DNA from: Lamellibrachia satsuma
Taxonomy: Eukaryota > Annelida > Polychaeta > Sabellida > Siboglinidae
Length of the DNA stretch: 64,000 nt
Direction of reading: 5' to 3'
Assembly (NCBI GenBank): GCA_033239005.1
Contig: BSQZ01000028.1
Location: forward strand, 6,440,411-6,504,410
How positions within the stretch are numbered: the stretch's first letter is position 1; each line of letters starts with the position of its first letter. Below, piece after piece: positions 54,870-64,000 of the stretch. The position numbers and the translations under genes were made by a program. The notes beneath the pieces are model-generated. The model was not told the DNA's origin, searched no databases, and saw only the letters and a list, made by a program, of their open reading frames with translations.

Positions 54870-56080
54870 GCCAATGTATAGACAACATGTTACACACTGT
54901 CATCCTATCATATAACCACGCTTAGACAATAGGTGTTACAAAACGTGTTCATATCACATGCCTTAAAAAAATTGGTTCTGTAAATTTTCTATTTTTAGAG
55001 CTTTTCTGTTGATATCTTAACTTAATAAATACTAAATGCGCACCCAATCAGTTGGGGAGTCCCAGGATTACTTGCAGAAATGTTGCTGTTAAAAATAGGC
55101 TGAGTCAAAAGCCAGTATTGTGATAAAGCCAGTCTTGTGAGACAACCTGAACAGACTTGGCTTTCACTATTGGATCATGGCGGCAGCAAACGTTTTGTAC
55201 TGCAATCAAGTCAATTTTTATTCTCTAATACCATACAATGGTGTATGAGATAACTGTACAATATCCAGAGTACTTGCAAGTACTCAAAACATTTAAAGTA
55301 ATAAGAACAGTCAATGTTACTTAAACTTACCAATTATGATGTTGATCAATTTACAAATTCTTATTAGTTAATTTAAACTATGAATGTTAAACAACACAGA
55401 AAACTTGAAAGCATTAGCGTGATTAACAATATATCTAGTCGGAAATATATTTCTTTGGTCTCAAAGTGTCACATTGAAACAATAGATGAAATTCATCCCA
55501 AATCTCATTTTTATTACAAAAAAGTACAATACCTTTCATTTCTATCAAAATTTAACCATCTGCCTGTTTCAATAGGCAACTTTGTGTTACCCAGTCTAAA
55601 TTGAATAAAAATAATTCTTAATCTCTCCGGTAACAAGGTCAAGTATGGTTCAAACTCGAACACTTCCTTAAATATTCTATTTGTAATACATTTGTCATTG
55701 TAAAATACATTTGATGACCATGTTTGAATATATCTTTGAGCGTCAGGGCTTCCCTGGCAAATTACGTAACAGTGCTGCCTGGTTATTGAAGCGCATAATC
55801 ACGTGGCTTCTGAAGCGTAAAACGTCACCCGCCATTAACAGACACTAGGGACCACGCGGCAACGTCTTAGAAGACCTTACACAAGTAGTATGAGCTCTAT
55901 ACGAAAGCGCTATCTTACAGATACAATGAGAACGAGTACGTTCATAATAGCAGTTGGTTGTTAGTAAATAGTTAATTATAGTACTGTATATTTGATTAAG
56001 TTAAATCAATGTAATAATAGTTAATGGATGTAAAAAATATGTAAAAGCTGGATCAGTAATCAAATACACGAATGGGAAGC
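54870..56080. other. no gene recognised
   Basis: AT-rich intergenic sequence. An open frame at 55380-55604 has no recognisable domain. Confidence 0.4.
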
Positions 56081-56089
56081 AAGTCACGG

Positions 56090-57117
56090 ACAGGAAAGAT
56101 GTGCTACATGTCTGGGGAGGGGGGATGAACGGCCGGGATTATTTCAAGGAACTGCTAGTGCCAAACTAAAGGGAAGACAGCGAACTGGAACTACTACAGG
56201 AGAGGTAGTTGTGGAGTTACAGAAGATTGGAGATGCAGAAGTAGAGCGACCAGTGAATAAGATGACGAAGGACCGAGCGACATGTATTGATGAAGTGCGA
56301 GTGAAAATGCGAGTGATGGCTGAATGTGTTTTGGTTAGGTGGACAAGGCGATTGTTAAATACCTGCACGGGAGAGGGAAAGATCCCAGAGGAGTGGCGGA
56401 CGGGGTTGATAGTCCTTGTATGGAAAAGAAAGCGAGACGTCCACGATCTTGAAAAATACCGAGGTATTACCTTGCTGAGACATGTTCTGAAGGTGTTAGA
56501 GAGAATTCTGGATAAATGGATCAGGCGGATAGTGGAGTGTGAAATGGGAGAACACGGTTTCAGAAAAGGAAGTGTTGGCCATGACCACTTTGAGATGGGT
56601 AGGTGTCCCAGAGGCGGAGGTGGGGATGGCGGAACGCATTTATGAAGAGACAAAGAGTTGAGTAGTGTGCGGGCCGGGAATATCGGAGGAATTCAAGGTG
56701 AACGTCGGTCTGAGACAGGGAGTGCTTTAAGGCCATTATTGTTCATAGCAGTAGTGGAGGTGATCAGTAGGAAAGCGAATACGAAGGGTATTCTCCGCAA
56801 GTCGCTACTCGCAGACAAGCTGGCGGTAGTAGCGGACAGTAGGGTAGATCTTTAAGAACGTTGGTAGTCATGGACTGAGAGTAAGTCTGGAGAAGACGGG
56901 GGTGTTTTGGGTTGGGCAGCAGAGCAGAGATCTAGATACAAGACTGGAAAGGAACAAACTGAAACAGCGAGAGAGCTGGGTGGAGCGGTTTGCGGTGATG
57001 GCAGCACGAAGAATGAAATTCGCAGCAGAATACAAGATGGGGAGACTGCGTGGAAGAAAGTGGAAGGGGTGCTGGGAGGCATGTGTATTTTCTTCCTGTC
57101 TTGTTCGATGGCATTGA
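56090..57117 (+). mobile_element. LINE reverse transcriptase fragment, degraded
   Basis: The frame 56211-56645 contains EEWRTGLIVLVWKRKRDVHD, then Y-R-G-I-T-L-L, a V-L-E-R-I-L segment and E-H-G-F-R-K-G. A frame change leads to L-R-Q-G-S-A-L-R-P-L-L-F near 56715. The catalytic A-D-D position is altered (56810-56830, A-D-K-L-A-V-V-A). The tail is an arginine-rich C-terminal piece. The copy is inactive. Confidence 0.75.
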
Positions 57118-57139
57118 GAGATGATGACTTTGTTCTGTG

Positions 57140-58380
57140 CATGCCACATACTTCTATAAGCCGTCTAAGGTCTCACATTGAGTCAAATTGTACGTCTACT
57201 GTATTACAATCAGCTTACAAACAGTTTCATTCTACAGAGACTCTTCTTTTAAAAGTACATAATGATGTTACTCTAAATATGGATAGAGGTAGAGCAACAG
57301 CGCTTACCTTGCACGATTTAACTGCTCCTTTTGATAACATTGACATTAACGTACCCATTAACCGCTTGTCAATGTGGCGTGGCATATCTGGCACAGCCCT
57401 GAGCTGGTTTTCATCATACTTAACTGTTATATACCAGAATGAAGATAGTTAACTGCTTTTCAGCGGCACTACCCACTTCATGTGGTGTTCCTCAGGGTTC
57501 TGTTTCTTGAACCATTAATTTTTACTCTTTACAATACTCCAATCAGTTCAATTATTCAAACTCACAACTTGTATCACCACCACCTACATGCAAATGATGC
57601 ACAGATTTACCTTTCCTTGGCTACCCCGGATTGCCCTGTAAACCAACTTAGGGATTGTCTCCATGGTATATTCCACTGGATGACTGACAGCAAATTAAAG
57701 TTAAATGCAAATAAAACAGAGCTTCTTGGTACACAAAAGCAGCGTGGTAAACTTGATTGTTTTTTCCCGACAAATATGCTAGGCAGGAGTTTCACTCAGC
57801 GTCTCAGAAGTCACATAATAGAAAAAAAATTGGTAGCATATTTCATAAACTTGTCGTTGCTGTTTTTATCACATTCGTGACCTTCGTCGTATTCGCCGGT
57901 ACATGTTTTTTGCTGTCGCCAAAACAATTGCAACTGCTCTTATTAGCAGATGTCTTGACTATCACAATTCCCTGTATCATAATATTGTTCTCAAAGACAT
58001 CTTGAAACTTCATCGTGTGCAAAACTGTTTGGCAAGGTCTCGTTTCTCTCACTCAGCACCACTTCTTAAATCATTGCACTGGCTCCCTGTCCTGGCTCCC
58101 TGTCCGATATTGCATTATTTTAAAGAACTGTGCAATTACCTATTAATCACTTTCATCCAAGCAACCGGCATATTTACATCCACTGCTCATTCCTGCAAGA
58201 CAGCCCAGACAGCTCCGATCATCTAATTCGTATTTACGTTTTGTTCCCAGTGTTAAAAGCTTTTTCAATTGCAACACCGACTCTGGAACTCACTCCCTGT
58301 TACTGTTAAGTCTGTAAGAAATTTCGCCATAAACTAAAAACCCACCTGTTTAAACTTGCTTATCCTCCATAGCTCCCCAG
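57140..58380 (+). mobile_element. LINE fragment, RT domain to C terminus, degraded
   Basis: It contains Q-S-A-Y-K-Q-F-H-S-T-E-T, then L-H-D-L-T-A-P-F-D-N-I-D, then a C-G-V-P-Q-G-S-V block at about 57480 in another frame. H-A-N-D-A-Q-I-Y-L is at about 57588, where D-D has become N-D. L-D-Y-x-N-S-L-Y and L-H-R-V-Q-N-C-L-A-R follow. It is related to the 18.3-18.95 kb fragment. Frameshifts near 57450, 57510 and 57780 break it. Confidence 0.82.
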
Positions 58381-58504
58381 TGTACCGACTCAACTGCTTA
58401 CAACTGGGACTACTTAACGGTTATGAACTGGCCATTCGGTCCTTCCATCGGGGTCACACCCAGCGGTTCAACCATCGCAGACCCGGCACCGCGATGCAAT
58501 CTGG

Positions 58505-58955
58505 TGTATTCCGCTAAAGAACAAGTCGGCATTGTCGGTGGCGGCGGCGTTTAACACACTGCTGGTCGACGCCGCGCCTACGACGCAGCAGACCGACAAG
58601 GGACTCGAATTCCTGAATCGTAGAGTATATACACTGTTCAGGAATGCCGGCATCCATCACTCTCACACAACGAGGAGACGAAGGCGAGCATCGTCGAAAG
58701 ATTCAATCGAACGTTGAAGACGCGCATGTGGCGATACTTGACGAAACACCAGACGTGGTGATACATCGACGTCCGTCAGGACTTGGTGCTGTCGAACAAC
58801 GACACCCCCACCGCAGCATCGGCATGACTCCATCACAGGTGAGCGCGGAGAATCAAGAAAAGGTGTGGCAGCGCATGTACGGTCACGACGGTAAGGGCGT
58901 GCCCAAGTTCAACAGCTGGATCAATTACCAGGACCTCGTCCACTACAAAGACTAG
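58505..58955 (+). pseudogene. Polinton retroviral-type integrase, C-terminal remnant
   Basis: The segments T-D-K-G-L-E-F-L-N-R (about 58590), a V-E-R-F-N-R-T-L-K-T-like stretch (about 58692-58725) and SIGMTPSQVSAENQEKVWQR (58817-58876) lie in different frames. At least two frameshifts are needed to relate them. The Asp and Glu of the core catalytic triad expected in these two blocks are visible, but the N-terminal half with the first Asp is absent. Description only; the gene is not intact. Confidence 0.75.
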
Positions 58956-58985
58956 CCGCGCGCCTGTCGTCGCTTGATTCGAGCG

Positions 58986-59282
58986 ATGACAGGGGAAACG
59001 ACAACGGTGGCCTCAACCGCCACCACCATAGAGGACGCAGCAGAAGAAACTACTGACGCGCAGAGCAACAACGACAGCACTCCTTGGCGTCTCTTCGGTA
59101 CCGCGTGTCCCAAAGAGGAGATCGTCTTTCTGTGTCAGGTCATCGTCTTGTACACGGTCATCTTGATCAGCATTTACAACCTGACAATCGTTGACGAAAA
59201 TTATAATATGTGGACGGCCCTGTTGAGTAGTTCTTTGGGATACCTGCTACACAACCCCACGTTGAAATGCAATAGAAACTGA
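58986..59282 (+). CDS. small predicted membrane protein of the Polinton fragment
   Basis: An intact frame of 98 residues from the ATG at 58986 (the frame is open upstream to 58974). A Thr/Ala-rich acidic N-terminal half is followed by CPKEEIVFLCQVIVLYTV and an I-L-I-S-I-Y-N-L-T segment. Together these form one hydrophobic span of about 22 residues, then L-L-S-S-S-L-G-Y-L-L-H-N-P. It lies directly downstream of the integrase. Similar short proteins accompany Polinton integrases in many invertebrates, to my recollection. Its function is unknown to me. Confidence 0.6.
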   Translation: MTGETTTVASTATTIEDAAEETTDAQSNNDSTPWRLFGTACPKEEIVFLCQVIVLYTVILISIYNLTIVDENYNMWTALLSSSLGYLLHNPTLKCNRN

Positions 59283-59297
59283 TTTCTACCTGACGCT

Positions 59298-59721
59298 GCC
59301 TACATGAAGATGTGTCCCGATAACACCTTGGCACAGTACATCACGGACTTATCGCATAGGTCTGTCTGATAAGTGGGAATGCGGGATGGTGGAGTTCTAG
59401 TACCCGCAATGGCACAACGTTCCAGAGGAGGATACTATCTTCTACCCCAACGATCACGACCCTATGGGACATACCCAGAGAGAGGAGGATACTATCTTCT
59501 ACCCCAACGATCACGACCCTATGGGACATACCCAGAGGAAGGAGGATGCTATCTTCTACCCCAACGATCACGACCCTATGGGACATACCCAGAGAGGGGG
59601 GGTACTATCTTCTACCCCAACGATCACGACCCTATGGGACATACCCAGAGAGAGGAGGATACTATCTTCTACCCCAACGATCACGACCCTATGGGACATA
59701 CCCAGAGAGAGAAGGATACTA
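59298..59721 (+). pseudogene. Polinton structural-type ORF, N-terminal part, tandemly expanded and interrupted
   Basis: Readable pieces are P-D-N-T-L-A-Q-Y-I-T-D-L and W-E-C-G-M-V-E-F, in different frames. Then come repeated FYPNDHDPMGHTQREED units. The N-terminal pattern is that of a conserved Polinton protein often annotated as a minor structural protein. Frame changes occur near 59360 and within the array, and a LINE cuts it at 59721. It resumes at 63183. Confidence 0.55.
59431..59721 (+). repeat. 57-nt tandem repeat inside the Polinton ORF
   Basis: Units of 57 nt (GATACTATCTTCTACCCCAA and so on) start at 59431, 59488, 59545, 59602 and 59658, with a sixth begun at 59715. The sixth is interrupted by the LINE and completed at 63183. 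The 57-nt length keeps the reading frame, though a few bases differ between copies. Confidence 0.95.
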
Positions 59722-62700
59722 AATTCAAATTCAAATAAAATTTATTGTAACTCTTTACAATATATACAAATCAAATCAAGGTAAACCCTATATGATAATG
59801 TAAAGAGAACAATAGGGGAAGAACATTATACAATGTTATACTCCCTAGTATATATTTCAATACATATATCATAGTATTAAACACAAAAATAGCATGCAGG
59901 TGTAGAAAACGAACAAATTGTGATTGTGATACATGTTATATATTGACATCATTGTGTAATATAAATTGCTTAAGTATACATTTGTAGTTTATTATTGAAT
60001 AAGAAGTAAAGTTGAGTTTTGTTTTAAAATAATTCCAAATTATAGCACCCTTAATTCTTACAGAACGATGTCTTATTTCTAAAGTTGCCATGGATATGTG
60101 TATTTGTGTAGATTGTCTTGTATTGTAACTATGAACATCTTGATTAAGTTTAAACATATTACCAACAATTTTTGGTAGAAGACCACTTTTGTATTTATAC
60201 ATAAACATTTGTATTGAGTAGACATATAGTTGTCTAAATGTTAAGATGTTTAGTAGTTTAAAGGTTTGTATGAGTTGATATATTAGCTGATACGAGCATT
60301 CTCACCGCTTTCTTTTGAACCTTTATAATACTTGAACAATATGAGTCAAATGCACCACTCCACACTTCAATACAATATGTGAAATGCGGGAATAGAAACG
60401 AGTAATATAAGGTGACCAGGCATGGTCTAGTTAAAAATCGTTTGGCTTTGTTGATAATGCCTACCCCTTTAGAGATTTTACATTTAACTTTGTTAATATG
60501 TTCAGCCCAATTAAGTTTGTTATCAATAGTAACGCCAAGAAATGTTGTAGAGGATACTTGTTTAATAGCATTATCATTAATTTCAAGTTTTGTCGGTTTG
60601 ATAAGTTTTCTGTTAGAAGTTCTAAATATCATGTATTGGGTCTTATCAATGTTTAGAGATAATTTGTTAGCATTTAACCAAGCTACAAGTTTTTTTTAGT
60701 TCAATATTCATTTTGTTAGCTATATCATCCAATTGATCACCCTGTTTAAATACACTAGTGTCATCGGCAAATAATAAGGAGAAAAGAATATCTGAGACAT
60801 TAGCAATATCATTGATATATAATAGAAACAACAATGGCCCCAGTATGGAACCTTGAGGCACTCCACAAGTAATAGAGAGTTTAGTTGAGCTAGTGTTATT
60901 GTAATACACATATTGACTTCTATTAGATAAATAACTTTTAATCCAGTCATTGGCTAAGCCACGTATACCATAACATTGGAGTTTTTGACACAGTATCTCA
61001 AGGTCAACAGTATCAAATGCTTTATAAATCTAAGAACACCCCTAGCACAAATTGTTTGCTTTGTAGTGCTTCTGATATTTTGTCTACAATGGTCATTAGT
61101 GCCATGCTAGTGGAGTGATTTTTTCGAAAACCAAACTGATATTTGTACAGAATATTATACTTATTAATAAAATTTATCAGCCTGTTATACATTAGTCTTT
61201 CCAATATTTTAGAGAAAGTTGATAATATTGAAATTGGTCGGTAGTTAGAAAATATTTTTTTCCCTTAGATTTGTAGATAGGTATTACCTTAGCTATTTTT
61301 AATTCATCTGGGAATATTCCAGTATTTATAGAGAGATTATATAAATATGTTAATGGTTTAATAAAGCTTTTAAATGTTTTTTAAATTACTTTACTGGAAA
61401 TATCATCCCATCCAGGACTAGATATTTTGAGAGAGTTTACTATTGCTGATACCTCATTTTCACTTACCGGTTCAAGATATATAATTTTAGTATTGCTGTT
61501 TTTGATGTATGACATAGGGTCTGTTTGGTTCTGTGGAATGTTTTTTGCTTATAGAACTTATTAAAACATTCGCTTATTTGTTTTTTGTCTGATGTTACTA
61601 CTTTGTTGACGATGAATTTTGTCTGCGTTATATGTTCATGTTTTTTGTTTATTATTTCTTTTAAAAGGGACCAAGACTTTTTAAGGTTATGCTTATTTTC
61701 TTCAAATAGAGTTGCGTAATGTTCACTTTCAGATTTATGGGAAAGCATTCATTGTATTCTCGCAGTAATGACTTATAAAATACTGAGTAGGCTGTTTGAT
61801 ATTTATTTGTGTATGTCATAATATGCCAGTCAAGATTTTGCATGTTAATATAAAAATGTATCTACGTTTGCCTGGGAAAAGTTTCTGTTTGTTGTGTATT
61901 TAAGATTGTTGGTTAATTTGCAATTATTATCAATGAGAAATATTGGGAAGTGGTCAGATATATCTGTATACATAATGCCCTGGAGCATGTTTTTATGATT
62001 ATTTGTAAAAATGTTATCAATTAATGCTGCCGATTGATTAGTTACCCTTGTTGGTTTATTTATTAATGGAATACAAGAGTGTAAAAACATCAAGTTAAAC
62101 ATTACATGTTGGTGCATGTACTTCATGGTTAAACAGATTAATGTTAAAGTCACCCATAATGTAACATAATTTGTTTTCATTGTTAAGAATATCAAGTATA
62201 TTAGACATTTCATCAATACATTTGTTTATATCATTGTTTGGCGGTCTGTATATGACACCAACTATAATATCTTTACCATATGAATTACTATCTTTATGAA
62301 TCTCTATAAACTGACATTCTATGTAATCATTTAATTTAGTAATGTCTAATCTAGTGTGGTATGCAATATTGTCTTTAATGTAGAGGGCAACACCACCACC
62401 AACTTTAGTGTGCTTATAAATATGTTCTGCTTTGTATCCTGGTAAATCACAACTGTTGACATTGTAGTCTTGACACCATGTTTCGCTTATACCAATAACC
62501 GAAAAATTATGATTTAGTACATGGAGATACTGATCTAATTCATGTAGATGTTTGCTAATATTTCGAATATTAATGTGTAGTAAAGAAAACATTTTGTTCA
62601 TTGTTGACAGTTGAGAACATTTGTTAATAAAAGTGTCTTCAACAAAGTAGTCACAGTTATTTTGTACGGCTGAGTAAACGTTATTAAAATATTGCAAATC

Positions 62701-63182
62701 CGGATCATTATTGTACATAGGCAAACTGTGGCTATTATTATTCAAATCAAAAGGATTAAGTGGCTTATTTTGTAAATCACAAAACGATATATTCGTAACA
62801 TCAAACCAATCATCAGAGATGGCATTGAGGAAATCATAGTCATTTTTGAAATGATTAAATGGCAGAATAGACGAAATGCATTTAATGCAGTGCCAGTTGG
62901 TAATTAGCTTCACATCATTAATTTGCAAATAAGGTAAACATTTAGTATGATATACAGAAGAACAAATGATACAGGTTAAGGAAGTATGCTTATTAACATA
63001 CTTTTTACATATACAACACTGTTTTGGCGTCATTAAAATATGTTTGAATAAACATGTAAATTGAATTCATGTAAACACAGTGGAAAGAAAAACATTTGCA
63101 ATTACAAGAACATAGCACTATATCATAGCACTTAGCGAATTTGCTGTATACAATCTCTTAACAACAAAGAAGTTATTGAAAA
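59722..63182 (-). mobile_element. CR1/Jockey-like LINE inserted antisense in the Polinton, near full length
   Basis: In minus-strand order: a Cys/His PHD-like finger (63030-62885, C-C-I-C then C-I-I-C and H-C-I-K-C). An endonuclease follows (about 62600-61880) with I-G-I-S-E-T-W-C, GGGVALYIKD, Y-R-P-P-N-N-D and M-G-D-F-N-I-N-L. The RT (61210-60660) has GVPQGSILGPLLFLLYINDI and L-F-A-D-D-T-S-V. The C-terminal region runs to 59940. The 3' end has a TTTGAA-type tail next to 59722. ACTA at 59718-59721 recurs at 63183-63186 as a likely target-site duplication. The endonuclease frame is 312 codons, but later frames shift, so it is inactive yet young. Confidence 0.9.
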
Positions 63183-63500
63183 ACTATCTTCTACCCCTAC
63201 GATCACGACCCTATGGGACATACACAGAGTGCTGGGATTGAGCATGGGTATTACTACAGTCGGGTTGTAGTGATGCACAACGCCAGCAAGGCGCTGGCGC
63301 GTATGTCAACGGACAGGGTCAAGGCCAAATTGAGCCACAGCGACATCTCTCAACAGATGAACTTTTCATGACACCAAACTCCAAGTTCAACATGCCTTCC
63401 CAGAGTGCAATGGGAATAAAACTAAGTTTCCACCCATCGCTCATCACCAGTCCGAAAGAAAGGGACACACTGTCTGTTCATAGGTCTGCTGCGCAGTGCC

Positions 63501-63704
63501 ATGTCACTCATCAAGAGGGGAGACGTGGCGTTGGGAAGGGGAGTGTTGAAGACCGGCGTGCGTATTGCCGTCTTTTCCGATGAGAGCATAAAAAAGGCAG
63601 CCAAACGATCCGTTACGGACGGTGGTAAGAACCTGTTAAGTGGCCTGTTGACCAACGACGTGCGACCTCGTAAAAGTATAAAACGCGCGCATGTGAAGAA
63701 ATGA
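63501..63704 (+). CDS. small basic protein of the Polinton fragment
   Basis: An intact frame of 67 residues. It begins MSLIKRGDVALGRGVLKTGV, then I-K-K-A-A-K-R-S-V-T-D-G-G-K, ending in a Lys/Arg-rich tail (RKSIKRAHVKK). Short basic proteins with this alanine/lysine pattern sit before the major capsid gene in Polintons and adintovirus-like elements (recalled, not searched). The start may be truncated, because related N-terminal sequence (F-I-G-L-L-R-S-A) appears just upstream in frame. Confidence 0.55.
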   Translation: MSLIKRGDVALGRGVLKTGVRIAVFSDESIKKAAKRSVTDGGKNLLSGLLTNDVRPRKSIKRAHVKK

Positions 63705-63769
63705 GTCACTACAGTGGCGAGACAGCGCAAGAGACAGACTCTCAAGAAACGTGAGCCTGACATATTCGA

Positions 63770-64000
63770 CGAAGGCTTTCGTACATAGACAGTCGTGCGA
63801 GGGGGTCAAGAGCAAGCTGTATCTCTTTACCGTACCCCCGACTCAGAACAGCATCGTCGAGTCATATAGTGGAACATCAGTCCATGGCTTCTCTCGAATC
63901 GGGTGGTCCGATAGAATTCTTGATACCCGGATCGGGAGACGATTACCTGGATCTCGCCAACACGATGCTACACGTACAAGCGAAGGTGACCCGAGCCGAC
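63770..64000 (+). pseudogene. Polinton major-capsid-like ORF, 5' part, frameshifted and cut by the window end
   Basis: A first segment with L-F-T-V-P-P-T-Q-N-S-I-V (about 63818) is followed, one frame over, by GGPIEFLIPGSGDDYLDL and A-N-T-M-L-H-V-Q-A-K-V-T (63901-63990). This pattern is that of the N terminus of Polinton double jelly-roll capsid proteins. A frameshift lies near 63860-63885. The rest is outside the window. Confidence 0.6.

Larger units (their letters stand above)
58500..59721 (+). mobile_element. Polinton/Maverick fragment, part 1: integrase remnant, small membrane protein, start of a structural-type ORF
   Basis: This stretch and 63183-64000 are two parts of one plus-strand element split by a LINE. 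Base composition rises in GC relative to the flanks. The gene order is integrase, a short transmembrane protein, a tandemly expanded structural-type frame, a small basic protein and a capsid-like frame. That is typical of Polintons (large self-synthesising, virus-related elements). No DNA polymerase, ATPase or protease is visible before the window end. All but two small frames are broken, so this copy is inert. The assignment rests on motif recognition by eye. Confidence 0.75.
63183..64000 (+). mobile_element. Polinton/Maverick fragment, part 2
   Basis: It resumes in the middle of a 57-nt unit (ACTATCTTCTACCCC) and continues the interrupted structural-type frame (GYYYSRVVVMHNASKAL, about 63255) to a stop at 63369. 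It then gives a small basic protein and a capsid-like frame that runs out of the window. Confidence 0.75.

Overview
The window is animal (metazoan) nuclear DNA. The evidence is a long spliced gene with GT-AG introns, abundant non-LTR retrotransposons, a Mutator-like transposase, a Polinton/Maverick fragment and many minisatellites. The species cannot be named. The repeat repertoire and a RHIM plus death-domain gene suggest a marine invertebrate, perhaps a lophotrochozoan; this is inference with low confidence.

The central host gene is a plus-strand PIBF1 (CEP90) ortholog spanning about 27.7 kb. I resolved 15 coding exons from 26119 to 53793. All exon phases match, giving 2385 nt and a 794-residue coiled-coil protein with a poly(A) signal at 54222. 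A second host gene is partial, on the minus strand at 5397-6523. Two exons encode a RHIM amyloid motif followed by a C-terminal death domain, the arrangement seen at the end of RIPK1 and in insect IMD. No kinase exon was found upstream.

Layout: 0.4-4.7 kb holds three broken LINE fragments. The RHIM/death-domain exons follow at 5.4-6.5 kb. From 7.6 to 26 kb there are repeats and more LINE pieces, including a fairly complete EN-RT LINE at 9.6-12.3 kb and a 4.4 kb unit with inverted arms at 12.65-17.05 kb. PIBF1 occupies 26.1-54.2 kb, with transposons and arrays in its introns, including an antisense LINE and an antisense Mutator-like transposase in intron 6. LINE fragments fill 54.2-58.4 kb. 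A Polinton fragment runs from 58.5 kb to the window end, split by an antisense LINE inserted inside a tandem repeat.

The most unusual signal is tandem amplification tied to splice junctions. Four PIBF1 introns (4, 6, 9 and 14) carry minisatellites whose unit is a copy of the adjacent splice junction: acceptor plus exon start for exons 5, 7 and 10, and donor for exon 14. Each array therefore presents a series of decoy splice sites next to the true one. Separately, three transposon reading frames contain in-frame tandem amplifications of 66, 60 and 57 nt, all multiples of three.
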